From positions 7,915 through 71,914 of the forward strand of contig NW_025932782.1 in assembly GCF_000764305.2 (NCBI RefSeq): a stretch of 64,000 nt of DNA, read 5' to 3'. Numbering within the stretch: position 1 is the stretch's first letter; each line of letters opens with the position of its first letter. This document shows positions 9,537 to 21,500 of the stretch, one piece after another. This DNA is from Hyalella azteca. Lineage: Eukaryota; Arthropoda; Malacostraca; Amphipoda; Hyalellidae. The position numbers and the translations under genes were made by a program. The notes under the pieces were generated by a model. That model ran no database searches and was not told the origin of the DNA. It saw only the letters and a program-made list of their open reading frames with translations.

Positions 9537-12500
9537 GTAAGTTACTTGTATCATGTATTTAACATATAAATATTTGAAATTAGAATTATGAACAGGTTTT
9601 CTTTTTAAATTTTTTGTTCATTTGCAATATTATCTTCAATGTACGTATCTAGGCTCCTTTCATAACTAACATCATTGTATTCTCTGATGGCTAAATTGCA
9701 TTTTTGGGCATAAAAACCTTGTTTTTCCAGGCCCACACCCTGAGTCCCCTGGCCACAGATGTGACAGCATGGAAGTTCTGCCACGCTCTCCACATCATCT
9801 TGAGAGATGGTCACAAGCATGCACTTCGGGACACCATGAAGAACTTTGAGTTCATCCGCAGCATGAGGGAGCATTTTGTATGTTTTAACTTCACCTATTA
9901 TTGAGCATTATAATCTGTATAAATAAGATATGACTTGTATATAGATTTATGATTACATTTTATGCTCCTATGGTATCTATGTTAATTCTTGGCATTGTAG
10001 TTTCCTAATTAAATGTATTAACATTCCAAAATTTGACTGAAAGAAAAATTCCACATTTTTTTCTGTAATATTTTTTTGCCTCCATAAAATATCAGTATGA
10101 TTGAATAATTTTCAAGATCTAGAAATAATTTCTTACTGAACAAGAAAACACAGAGCAACTAAACTTTAATATGTATTTTTCAAACATTATTTGAGTGCAT
10201 ATAAGCAAATTAATTGTTGTCAGGGTCACTTGACTCATGGGTATGGCCGCCTCATTGTGCGCTACTGCGACTTGCTGATGTGTAAGCTCAACTTCCATAA
10301 GCGCAACCCTCAGTTCCCCAGCAACCTCAGCGTCAAGCCTGATGATCTGCACTCCATTGCTGAGACTGACGCTAATGACTAGTGAGTTGCTGAGACTGAT
10401 GTTAATGACTAGTGAGTTGCTGAGACTGATGCTAATGACTAGTGAGTTGCTGAGACTGATGTTAATGACTAGTGAGTTGCTGAGACTGATGCTAATGACT
10501 AGTGAGTTGCTGAGACTGATGCTAATGACTAGTGGGTTGTGACTGATGCTAATGACTAGTGAGTTACTGAGACTGATGCTAATGACTAGTGGGTTGTGAC
10601 TGATGCTAATGACTAGTGAGTTGCTGAGACTGATGCTAATGACTAGTGGGTTGCTGAGTGTCTATTAGTTAACTATTTTGAAGGAATTAAAGCTAAGTGT
10701 TGTTAAGACACAGTTTATGTTTGTAAATATGTATTCACTCCAAATCCTGTATTATTAGGCATGTGGTGTTAAGCATCTAATCTTGAACTCTGTCATAGAA
10801 ATGTCCCTCTGGACAGCACCTGCACACTGGGGCTGGTGGACAAGTATAGATCTCCTGAACAATAACTCCTGCAACGCAAGATTTATTCTTATTTATTATT
10901 TATTTATTTAAATCATATTTAATACAATATATATTTAAATTTAAAATTATTTAAAATAAAATCTAAATAAATATTGTTCATAAATCTTTGGCGTATATAT
11001 TGTAAGAAGTGTGAGGCATCAGTCTAAGATGCTTATGTATACAACTACCTATACTCAAGAAGCAGAGAGCACAGCATTTGTGCCATAATGAAATCTTTTA
11101 CATGTAGATGGAACTAAATTTAAAATTATTTACTTAAATTTAATAAAAAATAAATTCTGGATATAATTAGTAATAATGAAGTTGATTAACAATTTTTAAA
11201 TTTTTTTTTTTTTAGTTTAAGGGTGTTATTACTGTCAAGATTTGCTTTATTGATTACAGTGTGTGCCTAAGGGTACAAAGTGATGTGTAACTTGTACACG
11301 AGTTGTATGCAAAACTGTTCCAGGAGTTATTGTTTGGCACTTCTGCATGCCCCCCCCCCACCCTATTCAGCTGTGTACTTTCACAAGGAACTGTGTAACG
11401 TTCCTGTGTGCAAGTGCAGTCTTAAGATTGTAATCTAAAACTTTGATATCTCACTAACAAATATTTTGGAATCCCTGTACATTTGTACACAAAATGCCTC
11501 GTCTTGATGACGCATACAATTCTTATCTACTTAAGATTGTTGATTGGTAGAGTTTTCTGTTTCTTTGAAATTTTATTTGGCTATTAAGTTTTTAATCTCT
11601 TCTGTGTAATGTTGTTTGTTCTATTTCAGGAGTTTATGACTTATGTTAAACGTTTATAATGAAAATAGGGGAAATTTGATTTTGTCATTTCTTTGTTTTA
11701 TATTCTTGGGTAATTTGTCTTTGAGGGAAAGTAAGCATAGTATGGGTATTTAATTTATGAATAATTACTGTTCATTATTGCTGCTCATTCATAGTCCAAT
11801 TTTTTAGAACTGTATAGCGTGAAATTATATACTTTTATTGTGATAATTAATTGAAGCTTTGGTTGCAGTTTTGAATTGGCTGTGGAGATGTTTGAATACA
11901 CAGAATGCATCCTGAAACTATTCAAGGAAGGTAAGATGTTTGAGTACACAGAATGCATCCTGAAACTATTCAAGAAAGGTAAGATGTTTGAGTACACAGA
12001 ATGCATCCTGAAACTATTAAAATCAAGTCGTAATCAATGCATTTTCAACATCATTTATTTGAAGTGTTTTTACTTAGACCACTTATGTTGCTAATAGTTA
12101 CTAGACTCGAGTTACACTTGACATTTGATAAACGTATCAGTAGTGAATATATAAATAATAATAATTGTTTGATGCAGTATTCAATTCGCTGGATCAATCC
12201 CGTGCGGTGTCCAACACCCGCGAGGGGAAGTGTAGGCTGGCTCCCCTCATCCCCTGCGTGCAGGACTCTGCCTCCCTCTACGACCTCACCGTCCGCATCC
12301 TCTTCAACCTCCACAAAGGTACGTATTATTTGTGTAGAAAATTAAATTTAATTAATTGTAATTTATAGTGAATCTGCGATTCAAGCAATCTAGTGACATT
12401 ATTACTAAGGTATTATTTATCTAGAAATTAGCTACACGCACCTATCTCATACTTGTTTTAATTAGGAACACGTATCCAGGGTATACTTGTCTTAATTAGG

Positions 12501-15500
12501 AACACTTATCCACCTCATTCTTATGTAAATTAGGAACACGTATCCACGGTATACTTATGTGAATTATTAACACCCAGACACACACCATATTTTGGACTAA
12601 TTTCTACTTATCTAAGTTGTGAAAACTGATCGCCCAAGTGGTGCTTTCTCTTCGCATTATTTAGTTTGGTGTAAGGTTGATGTATACAAAATAAAATTCA
12701 CATATAGTACAAATATTCCAATATTTTTTCAAGTGTGATTAATATAGTCTATATTAATTTTTAAGGCAAAATGTTTTCATATCCTAAAATATTGACGTAG
12801 ATTTTTAGAAATCTTATTCAAAAAAAAAAAAAAAACGAGAAAGATAAGCAACCTGCTGTAGAGACTCCTTATAATGCCTTTAACCCTCTACCGCCTGACA
12901 AGAGTAATTGAAGCAATATTAGTAGTATAATAATATACCTAATCTAATATATTACTAATATTAATAATATTAGTAATATCAATAATATTAATAACCGGAG
13001 CAATATTGTCACAAATCCCAAAAAAGATACGTTCTAGTGAGCGCAAAATGACTTGCACTGATGGTTGCCGCCACGTACGACAACTTTAAAATGTTCTCTA
13101 TTGCGTACAAACGTCCACAGCTTGCTACACTCAATAGTTTACGTATAATTTGAGATGAAAGTTACTTTAAAATGTTCTCTGTTGCGTACAAACGTCCTCA
13201 GGTTGCTACACTCAATAGTTTACGTATAATTTAAGATAAAAGTTACTTTAAAATGTTCTCTGTTGCGTACAAACGTCCTCGGTTTGCTACACTCAATAGT
13301 TTACGTATAATTTAAGTTGAAAGTTATGTTCCTGAAGAGTGACATATACGGCAGTAGAGGGGTAATTCCTTGCCATACATTCATATCTGTTTATTTTGGC
13401 TCGTCTTGCGATTAGTTTGCATGTAATGTAACTGTTTGTACAGTAACTGGTTGTACTGTAGCGTTGTATTGTGCCTGCAGAACCTAGCATGTACTGCAAG
13501 CATCCCACTGACCCATGTGAGTGAGCCCAGTATTTACTGTTGCTTGAGTGCAGCCGCTGTCAGTATATGCTCCTTGATTGATTACTTAGCGCCTTGATTA
13601 CTTCGCGCCTTGATCATTACGCGCCTTGATTAATTCGCGCCTTGATTACTACGCATCTTGATCATTACGCGCCTTGATTACTACGCGCCTTGATCATTAC
13701 GCGTCTTGATTAATTCACGCCTTGATTTCTTCGCGCCTTGATCATTACGCGCCTTGATTACTACGCGCCTTGATCATTACGCGCCTTGATCATTACGCGC
13801 CTTGATTACTTCGCGCCTTGATCATTACACGCCTTGATTACTTCGCGCCTTGATCATTACACGCCTTGATTACTACGCGCCTTGATTACTTCGCGCCTTG
13901 ATCATTACGCGCCTTGATCATTACGCGCCTTGATCATTACGCGCCTTGATCATTACACGCCTTGATTACTACGTGCCTTGATTACTACGCGCCTTGATCA
14001 TTACGCGCCTTGATTACTTCGCGCCTTGATCATTACACGCCTTGATCATTACACGCCTTGATTACTTTGCGCCTTGATCATTACACGCCTTGATTACTAC
14101 GCGCCTTGATTACTACGCGCCTTGATCATTACGCGCCTTGATCATTACGCGCCTTGATCATTACGCGCCTTGATTACTTCGCGCCTTGATCACCACGCTC
14201 ATTGATTATTGTTTACGTCTAAGCATATGCGTCTTGAGAATTACTCCAGCTAATTATTACGTGGCTCTCCTGTCTGTGCTCTAGCAATACAATAGTTTCA
14301 CATTATCATTACTTTCTTCCTCATTCATATTGCTACTTTCCTCTTCATTCATGTTGCTACTTTCCTCCTCATTCATATTGCTACCTTCCCCTTCATTCAT
14401 TTTGCTACTTTCCTCTTCATTCATGTTGCTATTCCCTTCGTTTTGTTGTGTCACTTCCTTGTATGTTTACGTTACCACTGTGGGGCAATTCATGACTTTA
14501 TTCCTATTTCTTTGCTTGTATAAGCTACTATTCTTTGATTATTTATCCCTGTGTTTCTCCACCAGAATATTCAGCATTTACAGACAATACTCCAAATAAA
14601 GCTCCATTCAATTCCTATAGGTATCCTATACATTCCTATACATTTTGCTCTCAGGTTCCTCTGAGTTTGTGGCTGTATATATATTTAGTGAATTGATTTA
14701 TCTCTTCAATTAATGTTTGTTAATTTAGTGAGGTGATGTTTAGTGTTGATAATGAGCGCACCTAAACTTGATGAGATAGTTTAGTTTGCTGCAGTTATTA
14801 GTGCTGATAAACATGCTTAATATCTTAACTTAGTGAACCTACTAGTGCTAGTTACAACCTGATTCGAGTGCACTCTTTATTTTGAATTCATTTCACATTG
14901 CAAACTAAAAACTGTACAAACTGTATTGCTAAAAAATCTCAATACTTGAAAATACAGGATAAAAGGACCGCGACTGATGGATTTGTCTCCTTGTGTACAA
15001 AGACAGGCTCTAAATTCACTGTCGTAACTGCACTGTTAGAAAAATTACCGTTAACGGTATTACCGGCGTTTCAGTGGCCGGTCGGCACGTGAAAAGAAAC
15101 ACCGTGTCGCCGTGTTTATTCTAATTTAACACTAGAAATCCGTAAAACATCTGATAAAAACGGCGAAAAAGTTCATTTTCACGGGGCGACCGGCCAATAG
15201 AACGCTAGTGGGACCGTTTTTTCACTGTTTTTTCTAACGGTGTGTTGGCCCTAATTTGCAATTAAAGGAGAACAATTAAGTGAAAACTGGACCAGGCTTA
15301 GGCTGAGGCTTGATTGCGGGATCCTGAGTTGGGATGGGGATTTCAGAGGTCATGCAATCAAAATTATTAAAGAATTTGTAACTCCGTTAACCAATCACTG
15401 ATATATTTCCTATCTAAACTTACCAGAGGAGAAATTGGTCGCTACAAGTACTGATACCGTAGTACAGACTCTTGTTTTAGATAAGTTGCAAGGGTTGTGG

Positions 15501-18500
15501 CTCTCTGATCATTCAAAATGTTGCTATCCTGTGGGATTATTTTTCTTGCTATTCTTGATTTTCTGAGGAATTTTCCGTCTTAATTAATGCTCATCACTTT
15601 TATTTGTTTTTATTGATTTGTGTGATCCGCTTACTGGTTCAACTTAAACTTGTGTTTTAATTTTTTTATTTCTCGATTTCTGTTATTCCAATTTATTACT
15701 ATTTTTTCAAGTATAACGGAAAATTTTAAGAAGTATAATCAAATGAAATAAACGTGTATGTGAGGACTAATTAAGGGACGGTTAATGTTACGATGTCAAC
15801 GTAGCCTTTACATCCCTATGATGTAAAGGCTACAAGGACATCACTGCCTGCGTCTTTTGTCGACCCTTCCCGTCTGGAGAGGCTGACTGCGGAATGTCGC
15901 TTAACTTTTCCGAGTTTTACTATTTATATTTCAAACTATGATTTTCAAGGCCTCAAACTATGCCTTTCAAGGCCTTAAACTATGCCTTTCAAAGCCTCAA
16001 ACTATGCCTTTCAAGGCCTCAAACTATGCCTGTCAAGGCCTCAAACTATGGCCTCAAACTATGTCTTTCAAGGCCTTAAACTATACCTTTCAAGGCCTCA
16101 AACTATGGCCTCAAACTATGTCTTTCAAGGCCTTAAACTATACCTTTCAAGGCCTCAAACTATGCCTTTCAAGGCCTCAAACTATGCCTTTCAAGGCCTC
16201 AAACTATGCCTTTCAAGGCTTTTCAAGGCCAAAGTTTAGTGGCAACTAGCGCTATTTTATGCGAGAATAAATAAATAAAAGAAGTTTGTGCTGATGTCAG
16301 CGCTGACGACCGACCTGCTGACGGGTCACCGCACGCGCTTCTCTGAACAATTCCTGGAGCTGCGTAACTTCTACTCCAGCACCTCCAAGCTCCAGTACTT
16401 CCAGCAGCTGGGCATTACCATCCCACAACTCCCTACCGTGAGTACTAGTACAATATTGTGGTTGAAAGTGATGCATTATAGCGACATCATCCTATTGATT
16501 GTACCTACCATTGTAGGTACTCAACCATGTCATCCCAACATTGTACCCCTATCTTTCCCCTATCATTGTACCTCTATCCTCCTATCATTATAACGCAATC
16601 ATTGTATCCCTATCATTATATCCCTATTATCCTATCATTGTATCCCTGTCATCCTCCTATCATTGTACCGTACTCCTATCATACCTCTATCTTTGTATAA
16701 AGTCTCAAGGTAAGTGTAGTTGTGTGAATAACAGGAATTGAAAATGAAAGAAAATGGATTAAAAATTAACTAAATCTGTATTGGATGTATAATTTTAGAA
16801 TCTAATTATTTTATAGAAATATGCTCAAATTTCATCTTATTTTTCCATACTCTCGAATTTTCGGTAAATTTTCGAGTGGAGCAGTCGTGTGATCTTAGTA
16901 CTTGTGATCAGCGTATGCGAATAGTCTGTATGTACCACATCATCAATAAGAACATCCTAAATAACAACAATAAACTGGCCCAACCCCTTAGCATGATAAG
17001 AATGCCCTACAATAATTGACGTCGCTTTGCAAAATTTTGTTCTGGAAATTCGGACGTGTCTATATTTGAGCTCTGAGTTAATTGGGACCTTACCAGCAGA
17101 GCAAGAGTGCGTTGCCTGCCAACAGAAAAATGAATGTCACATTGTCCATAGAGTGTCACACTTCCTTACCACAGCACGAGCAGAGAAGCGGACCTAATAC
17201 TGATACGCTTTATGTCTGATTAAACTGAGTCAGGATGACCCAGATAAGAGCAATAAGTGTATCGTTATTTGTACCTGCATGGTCTCGCTCATTGAGAGTG
17301 AGGCGGTGGGGTGTCAGGCGTCCATGTGTTTGCTCTTGTCTACCCCGCTTCGTTCTTTATTTAACTAAAAATTAATTGAAAATTATCAAATTAGCAACTA
17401 CACTACCTACCATATATATATATTTTACAAAATATTAATATTGAAGAAATCAAATTAATTAGTAATTACTACTCCAGGAGGCACCCAACTTCCTGGTGCA
17501 GGCGGAGCTGTACGTTCGACCTTTAACTAAAAACTAATTGAAAATTATCAAATTACCAACTATATTATTTATTCACACAATTAATTATTATTGAAGGAAT
17601 TAATAACTGCACCAGGAGCCACCAAACTTCCTGGTGGAGGCGGAGCTGGTGGTGCACTACCAACTACAATATTTATTCATACAATTAATTATTATTGAAG
17701 GAATAAATTATTATTGAAGCAATTAAATTAATAACTGCATCAGGAGGCACCCAACTTCCTGGTGGAGGCTGAGCTGGCGGTGCACGTGGCGCCGGTGGTG
17801 CTGGTGCAGGAGCAGCCTGACGACTGCACGTCCGAGCTGTACGACGCGTCTCTTATAGACACCTCTGACCCGCCCCCCATACCCCCACACCCCCTCGACC
17901 ACACGCTCAATGGGTGAGATAATGCGTGATAAGTGGGGGATCAATGGGTGAAATAATGGGTGATGGCTGTAGACACCTCTGACCCCCTCCCCATACCCCC
18001 ACACCCACTCGACCACACGCTCAATGGGTGAGATAATGCGTGATAAGTGGGGGATAAATGGGTGAGATAATGGGTGATGGGTGGGGGATCAATGGGTGAG
18101 ATAATGGTTAATGGGTGATGCCTTAGGGATCAATTGGTGAGGCAATGGGTGATGGCTTGGGGATCAATGGGTGAGATGATGGGTGATGGGTGGAGGATCA
18201 ATGGGTGAGATAATGCGTGATGGGTGAGGAATCAATGGGTGATGGGTGGGGGATCAATGGGTGAGATAATGGTGATGGGTGGGGGATCAATGGGTGAGAT
18301 AATGGGTGATGGCTAGTAGCTTTGTAAGTACATGTAGCGTCGTAAGTACACGTAGCTTTGTAAGTACATGTAGCGTCGTAAGTACACGTAGCTTCGTAAG
18401 TACATGTAGCTTCGTAAGTACATGTAACGGCCGAAGTGGGTTTAACTGATGAAGCCCTCATTGATCGGCTGGCAGAGTCACGAATTCGTAACTATATTTC

Positions 18501-21500
18501 ATATTAAGGCTAAATTTAAATTTGAAAGAAATAGGGAAGAAAAGAAGGATTTTCATGATGAATTAAACGTGCCATGCGGCAGGTCGATGGCAGAGAGCCT
18601 GGCTGAGCGGGATGCTCTGATCGAGGCGCTGACGCAGGAGCTGCAGAGCACCCGAGCACGCCTGCAGCAGCACCAGCAGCACCAGCAGCACCAGCAGGAG
18701 CACCAACAGCAGTTACTGACAGAGCTGCAGCATCTCAGAGCTCAGAACCAGAGTCTGGTGAGTGATGTAGCCTAGCTTAATTGGTGTTGAAATTAGCCTC
18801 TCCTTATGGTCGTCTAACCTTCCGTATCTTTCTCGCCTTTGAAGCTTTTTAGCTCATATAGGCATTCACAAGGAAGCATTTTGTATTTTTTCAAGTTTTC
18901 GATGGCCTCTTGTTATGTATTTTTTGTGTGCTTCTTTGTGATGTATTTTTTTGTGCTCCTTTGTGATGTATTTTTTTTGTGCTCCTTTGTGATGTATTTT
19001 TTTGTGTGCTCTTTTGTGAATAAAGAATAAAGAACATTTATGAGGGTTGAGAGAGAGGAGCTCACGATGATGGCTTGGTCCGCGTGGTAAGCAAATTGCT
19101 TGGATTCTGTCACTCAGAAAAATAAGGAGCTCATGTGGTCCACGTTCTTGCTTCCATTCATCTTGTGTATGATAATGAATGTCACTCATAGAAAAAAGGG
19201 GCTCATGTGGTCCAGTTTGTTTTTGCCATAAATGTTGTGTATGATAATGAATGTCACTCATTAAAATAACTGGCTGATGTGGTCCACGTTCTTGCTCCCG
19301 TACATGTTGTGTATGATAATGAATCTCATTCAGAGAAAAAAGGGTCTCATGTGGTCCAGGTTGTTATTGCCATACAAGTTGTGTATGATAATGAATGTTT
19401 TAATTAATATGTCTTACTCCCAAAAATGTTGTGTATGATAATGAATGTTTTAATTAAGACGTATGTGTTAGGAGCTGGCAGTGCATCACGTGTTGTTGCC
19501 ATACATGTTGTGTATGATAATGTTGTAATTAATACGCATATGTTAGGAGCTGGCGGTGCAGGTTGTTTTTTCCATACATGTTGTGTATGATAATGTTGTA
19601 ATTAAGACGTGTGTGTTAGGAGGTGGCAGTACAGCAGGAGAGGACGGCCAAGGAGAGCGTCATGCTGCAGGTGGAGGCCGCCGCTGCAGGAGTTGAGGCT
19701 CTCGCTAAGCTGCAGCATGAGGAGAATAACCGACGGTTGGTGTTGAATAATTATAATTATTACAAGATTAATAATAATAAAAAGGTATTAATAAGAACAA
19801 CCGCCGGTCACTGCTAAATAAAACTTAGTAAAAGAGTAATAATAATAAAAAATTGTTATTAAGATCAATCGCCGGTCAGGGTTAAGCAATAATTATTGAA
19901 ACAGTAGGTAGTTATAGTAAAAATTATTATAAAGAACAACCGCAGGTCACTGCTAAATAATTATAATTATTTATAATAATACTAAAAATTATTATTAAGA
20001 ACAACCGCAAGTCAGGGTTAAATAATAATAATAATTATTAAAACAGTAACAATAAAATTATTATTAAAAACAACCGCCGGTCACTCTAAATAATAATTAT
20101 TAAAACAGTAATAATGATAAAAAAATTTTATTAAGAACTACCGCCGGTCAGCGCTAAATAATTATAATAATTAAAACAGTAATAATAAAAAAATTATTAT
20201 TAAAAACAACCGCAAGTCAGGGTTAAATAATAATTATTGAAACAGTAGTTATAATAAAAATTATTATTATCGTATCCGCTACTGATGAGCAAAGCGCTGG
20301 TAAATAACCGCGTCAAAATTACTGGCAAAGATAAAAGTGCCTATCGCAGGAGCAATAATGATAAATGTTTGGTGATGAAATGATTTTATTTTTTATTTAA
20401 GAATAGTAGCTGATTTCAAATGTGAATGCAACTTAGAATTTTATTGACTATTTATTTTTTACATATTGGGGAAAAACTCAAGAAGCAGTAAGAATCAATA
20501 TATATTTGTACATTGTAAATTATTTTACATGAGAAAGAAACATTGTAAGTACGAAGAATATATATATATATATATAGATGGCTCGTATACACGCATCATG
20601 AAGCAGTAAGAATTATTCTATATTTGTACATTGTAAATTATTTTTCATGATGAGAGAGAATGATTGTAAGCACGAAGAATATATATATATATATATTGAT
20701 GGCTCGTATACACGCAGGATTGCCGAGGAGAAGTTCACGAAGATGCGTGAGATCTACCAGAAGCTGCGTGATGAACACGTCTCACTCATACGCTCCGTGA
20801 GTCTGTGTGAATTTGTATAGAGTGTGTTTGTGTTCATGGAATTTGTTCGGTCTCTTTCAACAACTTAATGTCTTCGTGAAATTTGTATACTGTGTGTTTG
20901 TATTCATGGAATTTGGGAATTTGTATAGAGTGTGTTTGTATTCATGGAATTTGTGTAGAGTGTGTTTGTATTCATGGAATTTGTGTAGAGTGTGTTTGTA
21001 TTCATGGAATTTGTGTAGTGTGTTTGTGTTCATGGAATTTGTATAGAGTGTGTTTGTATTCATGGAATTTGTATAGTGTGTGTTTGTCTTCGTGGAATTT
21101 GTATAGAGTGTGTTTGAATTCATGGAATTTGTATAGAGTGTGTTTGTGTTCATGGAATTTGTATAGAGTGTGTTTGTCTTCGTGGAATTTGTATAGTGTG
21201 TGTTTGAATTCATGGAATTTGTATAGTGTGTGTTTGTGTTCATGGAATTTGTATAGAGTGTGTTTGTTGAGAGTTTAGTTTGTATGTGTTATTAGGGTTG
21301 TATTACTGTGTGTGCTGTATCGCTGTGTGCGTGTTCTGAATGAATACGTTAATGTAACCATTACGCAGAGTATGTTGTGTGTGTCTTGTTTGAATGCGTT
21401 ATTGGAGTTTCTGCAACATAGTGTATATTATATGTGTCTTGTATGAATGTGTTATTAGAGTTGCTGCTACACAGAGTATGTTATGTGTGTCTCATATGAA

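Larger units (their letters stand above)
12319..16300. other. Large Hip1 intron rich in tandem repeats
   Basis: Contains a ~33-bp repeat at 12450-12560, a poly-A run at 12819-12835, palindromic ATATTA words near 12930-13000, and the arrays and MITE listed separately. No exon was needed or found here: exons 5 and 6 join in frame. Confidence 0.7.

Noticed and set aside
13567..14195. CRISPR-like direct repeats
   Set aside because: Repeats are head-to-tail without unique spacers, and the context is a eukaryotic intron.
15792..15842. MicroRNA precursor in a Hip1 intron
   Set aside because: The stem is good but the loop is five bases and the total hairpin only 51 nt, too short for normal Drosha/Dicer processing.
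20807..21278. Open frames of up to 131 codons in both directions
   Set aside because: By-products of a ~30-bp tandem repeat directly after the exon 10 donor.
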